A stretch of DNA of 64,000 nucleotides from an uncultured Ignavibacteria bacterium (GTDB lineage Bacteria > Bacteroidota > Ignavibacteria > Tepidaquicellales > OLB5). Positions within the stretch are counted from its first letter, which is position 1. Each line of letters opens with the position of its first letter. The notes below the pieces were generated by a model, which did not search any database, was not told the DNA's origin, and was given only the letters and a program-made list of their open reading frames with translations. The stretch spans positions 1 through 64,000 of the forward strand of contig CALMYL010000023.1 of assembly GCA_937873695.1 (NCBI GenBank). Reading direction: 5' to 3'. Position numbers and translations under genes: made by a program. Of this stretch, positions 46,035-53,922 are shown piece by piece.

Positions 46035-46256
46035 CTAACTTAATTTTTCGAATTCATGTAAAATTTCCATAGAGTCCCGGCTTACAAGCAATGATTCTTC
46101 GAACAGTTTTTTGCGGGTCATGTTGCGGGTGTTTACTTTATTGTAAAAATCCACCGCCTTGTTGATATAGGAATTACGCGGCACCTTTAGTTTTTTAACA
46201 ACCTTTTCGGTATCGCGGTATATCTCTTCCTTAAGCTTCAATGAAAGATTTTTCAT
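46035..46256 (-). CDS. Ribbon-helix-helix-like antitoxin of the MazF pair
   Basis: A 73-residue protein with a short amino strand (MKNLSLKLKEEIYRDTEKV), a helix-turn-helix-like PRNSYINKAVDFYNK, and a charged carboxyl tail that would bind the toxin. This layout fits an RHH antitoxin that also represses its own promoter. It precedes the toxin by 6 nt in the normal antitoxin-first order. Confidence 0.8.
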   Translation of the reverse strand: MKNLSLKLKEEIYRDTEKVVKKLKVPRNSYINKAVDFYNKVNTRNMTRKKLFEESLLVSRDSMEILHEFEKLS

Positions 46257-46371
46257 GAAAGTAAAAATTTAATTAGTATATACATTTAATATATACCAAT
46301 TTGATTTAAGTTTCAATGCAGGCGCTCCCCGTGAAGGAAATTTATTCAGAAATTACCATAATATAACATTG

Positions 46372-46435
46372 AAACCGTTAAAACGGTTACTAAACTGCAA
46401 TATCTATGCCCCCACGACTGAAGTCGTGGGCTAAT
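46372..46435. repeat. Two-hairpin repeat (AACCGTTAAAACGGTT type)
   Basis: AACCG-TTAAAA-CGGTT and CCCACGACT-GA-AGTCGTGGG followed by CTAA. The second stem differs from the 26461 copy (CCACGGAT/ATCCGTGG) on both sides, so pairing is kept. The surrounding 46257-46565 holds no other feature. Confidence 0.75.
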
Positions 46436-46565
46436 AAAATATTGAAACTCCGGATAATGCTGGTTAAGATTTCAAAGTGAGTAAATGACCAATTAAGTTA
46501 GAACTTATATTCATTATTATAGCTAAATTAGTGTGTTCAATCATTTACAATAAATAAACTTAGAT

Positions 46566-47015
46566 ATGAAATATATACCATTTTTACTTCTGATCTCAAT
46601 TGTTTCGATTGTCAGTTCATGCAGTGATGATACTACAACTAATAACCCGGGCGTACCCGCAGGTACGGTAATGTACTCGGCGGATTCAATAAGCGTATGG
46701 CTCAGCACAACCGGTTTCGCAAGGGATTCTGTTTCATACTCAACTTCAGAGACCGGCAGCGTATTGGTGGAGTTTACGATTCAATCCAATGTGGATACGC
46801 CAAGCGCTTACGGTAAATTCGGGTTTTATACAAATGCAACGCCGGTAGTACCATATATTCCGAACATATATGCCCCGATCGATGAGCCGTTTTCAACTAA
46901 CCTTAGCTTTGCATCAGGCAGTACATATTTTGCATTTATGGTACAGCTGAATAATTATGCGGCTACTTTCCCGAGATATGTCAGATTAAAGAGTGTAAAG
47001 GTTACCAAGCAGTAG
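46566..47015 (+). CDS. Lipoprotein of unknown function
   Basis: A 149-residue lipoprotein. The signal peptide ends in a lipobox SIVSSC (Cys19), followed by SDDTTTNNPG, a flexible acidic linker typical of Bacteroidota surface lipoproteins. The remainder forms a small beta-rich domain (VLVEFTIQSN, YVRLKSVKVTKQ). No family is recognised. It stands alone. Confidence 0.72.
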   Translation: MKYIPFLLLISIVSIVSSCSDDTTTNNPGVPAGTVMYSADSISVWLSTTGFARDSVSYSTSETGSVLVEFTIQSNVDTPSAYGKFGFYTNATPVVPYIPNIYAPIDEPFSTNLSFASGSTYFAFMVQLNNYAATFPRYVRLKSVKVTKQ

Positions 47016-47030
47016 GTTTGCTAATTGTTT

Positions 47031-47095
47031 CCCTCCATGGGAGTCCCTTTGGGACAAACTGGTCCGCCGCGGCGGATTGGGAAACAGAGTAAATG
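47031..47095. repeat. Nested palindrome with mini-hairpin insert
   Basis: TTTCCC...GGGAAA outer halves enclose TCCATGGGAGTCCCTTTGGGAC (a relative of the 22-nt mini-hairpin, read inverted) and TCCGCC-GC-GGCGGA. It sits directly after the lipoprotein stop codon. Confidence 0.6.
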
Positions 47096-47121
47096 GTGTA
47101 TGGGGAATAGAGTGGTTATAT

Positions 47122-47157
47122 AAAAAAATATCCGGCTTAGGGCCGGATATTTTTATT
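47122..47157. terminator. Bidirectional terminator hairpin
   Basis: AAAAATATCCGGC-TTAG-GGCCGGATATTTTT between two convergent genes (46566-47015 and 47180-47656). Confidence 0.9.
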
Positions 47158-47179
47158 AGTGCTGCTATGTTCAACTTAT

Positions 47180-47656
47180 TTATTTACCTCTTTCGGGATT
47201 CTGGTGGTACAGCAGCATGGCAAAGTGACCCGTTGTGCTGCCGGTCTTGAATTTATCGACAGTAACGGTGAACTCATACTGCTCGAATTCCTGCGGATCC
47301 AGCCTTATGACCGGTTTATCATCTGAGTATTCATCTACAAATTCCCATTCATTGGTTTTGGAATTCTTTTTATAAACCGTGACTTTCAGTTTATCAACGC
47401 GCCTGTCACCAAGTACCATTACATCGTAATCAAACGCGGGATCAAGATACCGCCAGATGGTTTTTTTGCCCGTGTTCACAAGCAGGTCAAATGTCATGTT
47501 AACAATTTCCTGGTTGCGCTGGTCTTCAAGCTCAATAACCTTTGCGGATACCGTTTCCATGATATCCTGCATTGTTGTGGCTGACTGGCTGAATGAGCGT
47601 GCTGAAAATAGGAAGAGTGAACTAAGAATAATTGCTGTGGTAATTAAATATTTCAT
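47180..47656 (-). CDS. Secreted protein of unknown function
   Basis: A 158-residue periplasmic-type protein with a signal peptide (MKYLITTAIILSSLFLFSARSFS). The mature part has a helix rich in Glu/Gln (VSAKVIELEDQRNQEIV) and then beta strands (YDVMVLGDRRVDKLKVTVYKK). It ends FAMLLYHQNPERGK. No known domain is recognised; the pattern resembles small ligand-binding proteins. Confidence 0.68.
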   Translation of the reverse strand: MKYLITTAIILSSLFLFSARSFSQSATTMQDIMETVSAKVIELEDQRNQEIVNMTFDLLVNTGKKTIWRYLDPAFDYDVMVLGDRRVDKLKVTVYKKNSKTNEWEFVDEYSDDKPVIRLDPQEFEQYEFTVTVDKFKTGSTTGHFAMLLYHQNPERGK

Positions 47657-47803
47657 GGAAAATCCTTTCCTGTTTGTGATAAATTAGCTGTTTTATATTA
47701 TATGTTCAATGGAGTGAAAATGTTTCAGAAAAAAAATAAATGCTTTTTTCGAATAATGAAAGAGAACTATTTAATTATAAAAAGTCATTTAACCTATGTT
47801 TAT

Positions 47804-48004
47804 GTACTTTTTGTCTTGATGTAAAAAGTACCAAAAAAATCAAGGCTGTTGAAAATTTCCTAAAATTATCTTCACTTTACAGGAAAATAAACTTCCTCCG
47901 CTAAAGCGGTTTAAGTCCTTCGGCTCGTCCGGTTGTAGTCGGACTCAAACAAATTTTCCTGTGTTTATTCTGCGAAGATAATTTTTAAACGGAAATTTTC
48001 AAAG
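47804..48004 (+). repeat. Long structured palindromic repeat, copy B1
   Basis: The head is GTACTTTTT / AAAAAGTAC with loop CTTGAT (47815-47820), matching ATCAAG downstream (47839-47844). This changed loop and changed partner replace the GCGAT/ATCGC pair of the copies at 5318, 6088 and 28099. The left arm (47850-47890; GAAAATTTCC, AAAATTATCTTC, CAGGAAAATA) pairs with the right arm (47952-48004). The centre holds CCGC-TAAA-GCGG and AGTCC-TTCGG...CGGACT. A CTCTGTGTTCTCTGTGG repeat follows at 48040. Confidence 0.8.
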
Positions 48005-48061
48005 GCCATTTTATGACAAAAACCTTTGATAATTACTCTGTGTTCTCTGTGGTAAAAAAAA

Positions 48062-48526
48062 TCATTTTACAAGCTTTTTTTCGAAATCCTTTACGAAGTA
48101 ACGTTTGCCTTTTTGTATTATAGTGTGACCTTCTTCTTCAAGAGCTTTTTGCTGTTGTTTGATTCCGCCCGGGTACTTTGGGTTTAGCTCGCCCCCGTTC
48201 TTTAACGTGCGCCAGTAAGGTGTAATACGCTTTTTGCCAAGGTCACGTGATTCTTCAGCGGCGTATGAGGATATCCATGCGAAGATGCCGGTTGTTATGG
48301 GGCAGCCCGCATCAGCTTTATGCCGCCGGGCAATTTTTTCACGCATCATATTTATTGTGTTAAGCCTGCCCTTTGGTACTTTTGTCATCAGCTGATTTAC
48401 TTCCGGCGGTGATGGTATTGCCAGGGTATTGGCTCTGAATTTCGCGATCTGTTTGGGGTTAAGCTTTACAACTTTGGGAAGGTCTCCCACTGTGTTCAGC
48501 TTTTCATTCCATGATTTGTGTGCCAT
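48062..48526 (-). CDS. MGMT-like (methylated-DNA alkyltransferase-fold) protein
   Basis: A 154-residue protein resembling the DNA-binding half of O6-alkylguanine alkyltransferases: VPKGRLNTINMMREKIARRH, GCPITTGIFAWISSYAAEE, and ITPYWRTLKNGGELNPKYPGG, a common 'MGMT family' type in Bacteroidota. The canonical PCHR acceptor motif is not seen; the Cys in AGCPITTG may or may not be reactive. It may recognise alkylated bases like the ATL proteins, but this is inferred. Confidence 0.7.
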   Translation of the reverse strand: MAHKSWNEKLNTVGDLPKVVKLNPKQIAKFRANTLAIPSPPEVNQLMTKVPKGRLNTINMMREKIARRHKADAGCPITTGIFAWISSYAAEESRDLGKKRITPYWRTLKNGGELNPKYPGGIKQQQKALEEEGHTIIQKGKRYFVKDFEKKLVK

Positions 48527-48640
48527 GATTTATGTGTCATACAATTTTTATGAAGCTATTTAGTATTTTATTACTTTTGGGAAAGCATTATTTTAAATGA
48601 ATCTCCTGAATTCAAATTTAATTATTATTTAAAGATATAA

Positions 48641-49402
48641 ATGTACAAAACATTATTCATATTATTTATCTGCTTGTTTTTAAAGAACGTAAACGCACAG
48701 GGTAAACTTGAAATATCGCACTTAACGGGTGATTTTTATATTTATACTACTTACGTTGATTATGAAGGTACACCATATCCTGCAAACAGCATGTATGCTG
48801 TAACGCCTGAAGGCGTTGTTATGATAGATACGCCGTGGGATACTCTGCAGGTTAAGCCGCTGCTTGATTCAATAAAAGCCAGGCATGGCAAGGATGTGGT
48901 TATGTGCATTGCAACTCACTTTCACGATGACAGAACAGGCGGTTTTGATATTTTAAAGAGGCTTGGCATAAGGACATACTCCACCCGGCATACGTACGAG
49001 CTGTGCAAAGAAACAAACAGGCCGCTTGCGGAATATATTATGGCGGCTGATACCGCGTTTAATGTTGGTGGTATGGAATTTGAAACATATTTCCCCGGCG
49101 CGGGTCACGCGCCTGATAATATAGTGGTGTGGTTCCCGGGAGAGCAGATATTATACGGCGGCTGTTTTATAAAGAGCACAGATGCGGGCGGACTTGGAAA
49201 CCTCTCACATGCCGATACAAAAAGCTGGGAAATTGCCGTTGAGAAAGTCATGGCGAAATATACCGATGCAAAGTTTATCATCCCCGGGCATGAAGGCTGG
49301 CGGGACCTTGGCAGCCTGAAGTATACATATGAGCTGCTTAAGGAAGCCAACGGCATGAAGAAGGAAAAGAATTATAAAGAAAAGCAGTTTGAGGAAAAGT
49401 GA
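48641..49402 (+). CDS. Subclass B1 metallo-beta-lactamase
   Basis: A 253-residue exported hydrolase with signal peptide (to about NAQ, residue 20). All zinc ligands of subclass B1 can be counted: THFHDD gives His93, His95 and Asp97; GAGHAPDN gives His156; YGGCFIKS gives Cys175; PGHEGW gives His217. Lys178 matches the B1 lysine that holds the substrate carboxylate. It should hydrolyse most beta-lactams, including carbapenems, in the periplasm. No insertion sequence or integron lies next to it, so it looks like a resident gene of the IND/BlaB kind. A strong hairpin follows. Confidence 0.93.
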   Translation: MYKTLFILFICLFLKNVNAQGKLEISHLTGDFYIYTTYVDYEGTPYPANSMYAVTPEGVVMIDTPWDTLQVKPLLDSIKARHGKDVVMCIATHFHDDRTGGFDILKRLGIRTYSTRHTYELCKETNRPLAEYIMAADTAFNVGGMEFETYFPGAGHAPDNIVVWFPGEQILYGGCFIKSTDAGGLGNLSHADTKSWEIAVEKVMAKYTDAKFIIPGHEGWRDLGSLKYTYELLKEANGMKKEKNYKEKQFEEK

Positions 49403-49424
49403 GTTTTTACACCTCATCCCCCTG

Positions 49425-49447
49425 CCCCTCTCCTAAGAGGAGAGGGG
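49425..49447. repeat. Perfect palindrome after the beta-lactamase gene
   Basis: CCCCTCTCCT-AAG-AGGAGAGGGG, 23 nt after the stop. It has no T run, so it may protect the mRNA 3' end rather than terminate. It belongs to the scattered CTCCCC/GGGGAG group seen also at 12618, 27811, 53838 and 61336. Confidence 0.75.
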
Positions 49448-49492
49448 AGCAGTCAGTTTAGAAATATATTTTTGACAACAAATTATTTTTAT

Positions 49493-50095
49493 ATGCCGCA
49501 TATAGAACCTAGTAACATAAAATTTTTCAAAACCACAGAAGTATTGAGAAAGTGGATGGAGAAGAATCATAATAAAAAAGATGAGCTTTGGATGGGTTAT
49601 TATAAAAAGGCGTCCGGTAAAGGGGGCCTCACCTACAAGCCCGCGCTTGATGTTATGCTTTGCTTCGGGTGGATAGACGGTATTTCAAAAAGTATTGATG
49701 AAGAAAAATACTGCCAGCGGTACACGCCGCGCCGCAAGAGCAGCATATGGAGCGCTCTGAATATTAAAAAAATTGCGGAGCTGACCAAAGCTGGTTTGAT
49801 GCATGAAGCGGGGCTTGCGGCTTTCAATAACCGTGATCTGAAAAAAGCGGGACTGTATTCATTTGAGCAAAAGGAAATAAAGTTCACTCCCGCACTTTTA
49901 AAGATGCTGAAAGCGAACAAAAAGGCGTGGGAGAATTTCAGCAAAATGCCGCCGGGATACAGGAAGACATCTGCGTGGTGGGTGATATCAGCCAAACAGG
50001 AAGAAACTAAACTTCGGCGCATGAATACGCTCATCGCGGATTCCGAAGCAGGCAGAAGAATAGCGCTGTTGACTCCCGCAAAAAGAAAAGCATAG
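49493..50095 (+). CDS. YdeI/OmpD-associated family protein
   Basis: A protein of about 200 residues of the YdeI/OmpD-associated family: LRKWMEKNHNKKDELWMGYYKK, CFGWIDGISKSID, KYCQRYTPRRKSSIWSALN, and the carboxyl FSKMPPGYRKTSAWWVISAKQEETKLRR. Members are small cytoplasmic proteins of unclear role, sometimes linked to peptide or envelope stress resistance. A TTG at 49472 would add seven residues; the ATG at 49493 (MPHIEPSN) is preferred. Confidence 0.85.
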   Translation: MPHIEPSNIKFFKTTEVLRKWMEKNHNKKDELWMGYYKKASGKGGLTYKPALDVMLCFGWIDGISKSIDEEKYCQRYTPRRKSSIWSALNIKKIAELTKAGLMHEAGLAAFNNRDLKKAGLYSFEQKEIKFTPALLKMLKANKKAWENFSKMPPGYRKTSAWWVISAKQEETKLRRMNTLIADSEAGRRIALLTPAKRKA

Positions 50096-50162
50096 GTTAT
50101 CAAAAAGTATTGAGATTCGGATAAGAATTTTTTACCGCAAAGACGCGAAGTCGCAAAGAAGT

Positions 50163-50480
50163 TGAGGTATTTCGCCCCTTCAGGGCTTGCGTTTATATTT
50201 GTATGTTTTCGATGGGCTATGCCCATCGCTAAGTTATTGCGCCGCTTCGCGGCTCAGATTATTTTTGTTAGAGCAACATGTGGATTTGCAGTGCTTTGGT
50301 GTATTCCACAACTTTATTCAAATCTTAGACATGATTGAGGTTTGAGTTACTATGCAGAATATCCCAAATTTTATTAATACTTTTGTTTTAGCCCTGAAAG
50401 GGCTTAATATGTTAGCGATGGGCAACGCCCATCGGTATGAAACAATAAAAAAATCAAAGCCCCGCAGGGGCGGAATAATA
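50163..50480. repeat. Two REP units around a 110-bp spacer
   Basis: Left: GCCCCTTCAGGGC, CGATGGGCTATGCCCATCG, GCCGCTTCGCGGC (50174-50254). Right: GCCCTGAAAGGGC, CGATGGGCAACGCCCATCG, GCCCCGCAGGGGC (50390-50474). Bases 50128-50162 hold a CCGCAAAGACGCGAAGTCGC repeat. The spacer shows no gene. Confidence 0.75.
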
Positions 50481-50484
50481 AAGT

Positions 50485-51099
50485 ATGAAAAACCTAACTT
50501 ACTTTCTATTGTTTATATTTTTTATTTCATGTTCAGGTAATCGGCAAGCTAACCAGGCGTTACTGCCTGAACTTAACGAAATGGATTATGAAGTAATATC
50601 GGCAGCTATTGACTGTTATCTGGACAAATATAAAAAAGGAAGTTATTCTGCAGACGATTCAGTTTTTTACGAAGGAACCGGTAACAGATACCCATTAGCC
50701 ATATTTATACAAGATTCTACACATATTGAATATCTTTCCAACTGGTCTTTTGACGAACATAAAGACAAAGGATTTAATGATAAATACCTTACGGACAGAC
50801 TGAAACCGCTTAATAAGAAAAAATATAAAATTGATAACAACAAAATAAAATCATTTAAAACTTATTCCGATAAAGATGTTACAAATGCTAAAAATTATGA
50901 AGAAATATATAAACTCCATCCAGATATATGGGGTTTTATCAGTTTTTCAAAGCCTTCTTTAAATATCGAAGAAGATGTTGCTGTAATATATATTACTTTT
51001 TTTAAGGCCGGATTGTGGGGTGAGGCAAATTATTTATGGCTGAAGAAGGAAAATGGAAAATGGATATTATACGATAACAGACAGCTATGGATAAGTTAG
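50485..51099 (+). CDS. Lipoprotein of unknown function
   Basis: A 204-residue lipoprotein. The signal peptide ends in the lipobox FFISC (Cys16), followed by SGNRQANQ. The mature domain mixes helices and strands, with AIDCYLDKYKKG and the carboxyl AVIYITFFKAGLWGEANYLWLKKENGKWILYDN, resembling nuclear-transport-factor-like lipoproteins. The last 13 nt overlap the ASCH gene. The REP unit ends only 11 nt before the ATG, so it may sit in the leader. Confidence 0.68.
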   Translation: MKNLTYFLLFIFFISCSGNRQANQALLPELNEMDYEVISAAIDCYLDKYKKGSYSADDSVFYEGTGNRYPLAIFIQDSTHIEYLSNWSFDEHKDKGFNDKYLTDRLKPLNKKKYKIDNNKIKSFKTYSDKDVTNAKNYEEIYKLHPDIWGFISFSKPSLNIEEDVAVIYITFFKAGLWGEANYLWLKKENGKWILYDNRQLWIS

Positions 51100-51566
51100 A
51101 TAAATTAATGACACCCGAAGAATTTTACATACAGTATCTTAAATCACTCGGTAAAGGGAATGAATTTTCTTCAGGGAATTTTATTGTTGATAAGTTCGGT
51201 GACTCACCTGAAATGGCGGATGAGCTATTAGAGCCCGTACTCAGCGGTTTAAAAACCGCGACATGCTCAGCGTTGTGGGAATGGGAGCGTGAAGGCGGGG
51301 AAATTCCAAAACCCGGGCTGATATCAGTAATAGTAGACGGCAAAAACGAGCCCCGCTGTATAATTGAAACAATTGAGGTTACTTTAAAAAATTACAATGA
51401 GGTAGATGCGGCCTTTGCGCGCGATGAGGGTGAAGGGGATCTATCACTAGACTATTGGCGCGAAGCGCATAAAAGATTTTTCACGCGGACACTGCCGGCT
51501 ATTGGCAGGGAATTCCGTGATGATATGCCGCTTGTGTGCGAGAGGTTTAAGGTTGTGTGGAAGTGA
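51087..51566 (+). CDS. ASCH domain protein
   Basis: A 159-residue cytoplasmic protein with a full ASCH domain: LEPVLSGLKTATCSALWEWE, LISVIVDGKNEPRCIIETIEV, FARDEGEGDLSLDYWREAHKRFF, CERFKVVW. ASCH is a PUA-like RNA-binding fold; one member (E. coli YqfB) hydrolyses N4-acetylcytidine, but most are uncharacterised. It overlaps the lipoprotein gene by 13 nt in another frame. Confidence 0.88.
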   Translation: MDKLDKLMTPEEFYIQYLKSLGKGNEFSSGNFIVDKFGDSPEMADELLEPVLSGLKTATCSALWEWEREGGEIPKPGLISVIVDGKNEPRCIIETIEVTLKNYNEVDAAFARDEGEGDLSLDYWREAHKRFFTRTLPAIGREFRDDMPLVCERFKVVWK

Positions 51567-51649
51567 TGATTTAGTTTCCTGCAAAACTTTCCAAAGACGA
51601 AAATTATGGCCGCAGGTATGCGGAGAATTATCTGCTACTACGCTGTTAC

Positions 51650-51940
51650 TACCCCTACTTCGCCCGCCTAAGGCGGGCTCTTCTCCCCCTAACAGGGGGA
51701 GATAAAGAGGGGGTATTCATTTTAAAATTTCTGTTTTTTTGATGGGCTTAGCCCATCGCTAGATTATTGCGCCGCTTCGCGGCTATTTATGTGATATTTT
51801 GTGTGGGGCTTTGCCCATCGCTGATATATGTCGCCCCTTCGGGGCTCTGGGTTATGTGTTCTATTTTTTATGGGCTTCGCCCATCGCTAAAATCTTACGC
51901 CACCGTCAGAATCAGTTCATTGGCCTTCGGGGCTTAAACA
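51650..51940. repeat. Cluster of REP-type palindromes
   Basis: CCCGCC-TAAGG-CGGG and CCCCCT-AACA-GGGGGA with AGAGGGGG (51662-51715), then three GATGGGC/GGGGC-GCCCATCGCT cores (51740, 51811, 51870), each followed by ATTATTGCGCC-type GCCGCTTCGCGGC or GCCCCTTCGGGGC hairpins. No gene lies between 51567 and 51949. Confidence 0.75.
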
Positions 51941-51949
51941 AAATTATAT

Positions 51950-52444
51950 ATGAATGAAATAAAAATCATCAATAAATCACTTGAGCTTGCGGATTCATTC
52001 CGCGATGCGCTGGATTCGGTTTCAAGGGAAAGAACATGGCTGGCTTTCACGGAAGCTCCGCCGTATGAAAATGTGCGCGAATTTGTAACTGAACTGATTC
52101 GTGATAACGATATCCAGGTCTATGCCGTGCAGGGTGATACAGTAGTTGGCTGGTGTGATATTGTGCGCAGAAAGCGCGATGTGTTTGCACATACGGGCGG
52201 ACTTGGAATGGGCATCTTAAAGCCGCATCGCGGCAGGGGTTTGGGCAGTATGATGATGGAAGAGTGCATTAAACAGGCACGGGCTAACGGACTTGAGAAG
52301 ATCTGCCTTGAAGTCTATAGTCACAATACCGCTGGTATTGCATTGTATAAAAAATTCGGGTTTGTTCAGGAAGGCGTGAAACAGAGAGAAGTTAAAATCG
52401 ACGGGAAGTATTTTGATAATGTTGTATTGGGGTTATTGCTGTAA
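51950..52444 (+). CDS. GNAT family N-acetyltransferase
   Basis: A 164-residue acetyltransferase. The acetyl-CoA-binding motif A is GMGILKPHRGRGLGSMMMEEC, and the carboxyl part NTAGIALYKKFGFVQEGVKQRE is the typical RimJ/RimI-like end. VVGWCDIVRRK forms the central strand. The acyl acceptor is unknown. It follows REP sequence directly, with the ATG 10 nt after a GGGGCTTAAAC stretch. Confidence 0.87.
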   Translation: MNEIKIINKSLELADSFRDALDSVSRERTWLAFTEAPPYENVREFVTELIRDNDIQVYAVQGDTVVGWCDIVRRKRDVFAHTGGLGMGILKPHRGRGLGSMMMEECIKQARANGLEKICLEVYSHNTAGIALYKKFGFVQEGVKQREVKIDGKYFDNVVLGLLL

Positions 52445-52500
52445 ATGCACATTTTTAAATGAGTATAAAAAATAATTATTAAGATATTTAGAACAATTGC

Positions 52501-52965
52501 ATGACAAATATTCAGAATATAAATAAATTACTTAAAGATCACTACAACGGTGTGCCATGGATTGATATAACTATAGCGGGCACCCTGAAAACCTTAACCG
52601 CAAAGCAGGCGGCAATCAAGATTGACGGGTTAAATTCAGTATGGCAAATAGTAAACCATATGATATCATGGCGCAATGCGCTTATTGCAAGGGTTAAAGA
52701 TAAACCCGCACGGCATCCCGATAATAATTTTTTTTGGGAAGTAAAGGACACCACTGCGAAAGCGTGGAAAGATACTCTTAAGAAATTTGAGAAATCACAG
52801 AAGGAAATTATAGTTTTTCTTGGGAAACAAAAAGACTCTCACTTAGAGAAAATCTCCCCGGCAAGCGGGTATTCATATTATGAGCTGGTGATGGCGATCA
52901 TTATTCATGATACATATCACCTTGGGCAGATAGTGCTTATAAAGAAGATGATTGATGAGAGTTAG
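52501..52965 (+). CDS. DinB/DUF664-type four-helix metal-binding protein
   Basis: A 154-residue DinB-superfamily protein (four-helix bundle). The expected metal-binding histidines are His53 (QIVNHMISWR) and His136/His140 (IIHDTYHLGQI). Relatives act as thiol-dependent transferases or have unknown roles. It lies 56 nt after the GNAT gene on the same strand. Confidence 0.87.
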   Translation: MTNIQNINKLLKDHYNGVPWIDITIAGTLKTLTAKQAAIKIDGLNSVWQIVNHMISWRNALIARVKDKPARHPDNNFFWEVKDTTAKAWKDTLKKFEKSQKEIIVFLGKQKDSHLEKISPASGYSYYELVMAIIIHDTYHLGQIVLIKKMIDES

Positions 52966-52982
52966 AAGTGATGTAGAATTTC

Positions 52983-53073
52983 ATACAAGCCCCGGAGGGG
53001 CGTCATATATCAGCGATGGGCGAAGCCCATCGAGAAAATTTGAAATTAATTAAAGCCCTGTAAGGGCGTAATC
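52983..53073. repeat. REP unit, left end of the RAYT element
   Basis: GCCCCGGAGGGGC, then GCGATGGGCGAAGCCCATCG, then GCCCTGTAAGGGCGTAAT, reading toward the transposase gene. It is in inverted order relative to the unit at 53565. Confidence 0.8.
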
Positions 53074-53087
53074 AATATAGCATAGCC

Positions 53088-53539
53088 ATGGGACAATCAC
53101 TCACAAAAAATTACATTCATATAATTTTCGGAACAAAAAATAATTTCCCTTTCATAAAATCTCCGGTAGAAAGCGAGCTGCATTCATATATTGGCGGAAT
53201 ATGCAGAAAGCTTGAATGTACTCCGATAAAGGTTGGCGGTTACACTGATCATGTTCATATTGTATGTTTGTTATCCAAAAAAATCGCATTGATGAAATTG
53301 ATAGAAGAGATAAAATCACATTCATCAAAATGGATGAAGACTAAAGGTGAATCATTAAAAAAATTCTATTGGCAGGATGGTTATGGGCATTTTCAGTGAA
53401 CCCATCAGAAATAGATAAAGTAATTGCATATATAGAAAACCAGCATGAGCATCACAGAATGAAAACATTTAAAGAAGAGTATTTGGCATTTTTAAAGAAG
53501 TATAAAGTGGATTATGATGAGAGATATATTTGGGAATGA
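53088..53539 (+). pseudogene. IS200/RAYT-like HUH (Y1) transposase, frameshifted
   Basis: The first part (MGQSLTKNYIHIIFGTKN..., 103 codons) has the HUH metal motif HVHIV (His55, His57) and the end of the family motif FYWQDGYG. The reading frame then shifts by -1 near 53380 (GGTTATGGGCATT). The second frame continues AFSVNPSEIDKVIAYIENQ with the candidate catalytic Tyr, then HEHHRMKTFKEEYLAFLKK and YDERYIWE to 53539. A single lost G, a sequencing error, or programmed slippage at GGG would explain it. REP units flank it in inverted order, typical of REP-associated tyrosine transposases. Confidence 0.88.
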
Positions 53540-53564
53540 AGTTTGATTAGTTAGTATTTTTTAT

Positions 53565-53900
53565 TGCGCCCTTACAGGGCTTGTGTTTTATGTTAGTTTC
53601 ATACCGATGGGCTTCGCCCATCGCTGATATATAGCGCCACTTCGTGGCTTTTTGATGTGATGTTTCGATGAGCTTTGCCCATCGCCAGGCTATATAGCCC
53701 TTTTCCCGAAGGGACTCCTTCGGAGCAGGGCTTGTTTTTTTTGTTTGTATTTTTTCGATGGGCTTCGCCCATCGCTGAGTTATTGCGCCGCTTCGCGGCT
53801 TGTGATGTATTGAGGCAAAGTGACCACCCCATCCCGCTTTCAGCGGGATTTCCCCTCCTTAAAAAAGGTCCAAAGGACTCCTTGGGAGAGGGGAGCTAAA
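53565..53900. repeat. REP units, right end of the RAYT element and further copies
   Basis: GCCCTTACAGGGC, CGATGGGCTTCGCCCATCG and GCCACTTCGTGGC (53571-53650) mirror the left end. A second unit at 53666-53731 has GCCCTTTT/CAGGGC with a 21-nt mini-hairpin in its loop (53705-53725). A third has CGATGGGCTTCGCCCATCG and GCCGCTTCGCGGC (53756-53800). CCCCTCC and AGAGGGG then enclose GGTCCAAAGGACTCCTTGGG (53853-53895), another mini-hairpin relative. Confidence 0.8.
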
Positions 53901-53922
53901 AAAAAAATCAATCCATTAAGTT

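Noticed and set aside
45675-46256. MazEF-type pair as a part of a larger defence island
   Set aside because: No nuclease, methylase, helicase or phage-defence gene lies beside it; it appears to be a solitary toxin-antitoxin pair.
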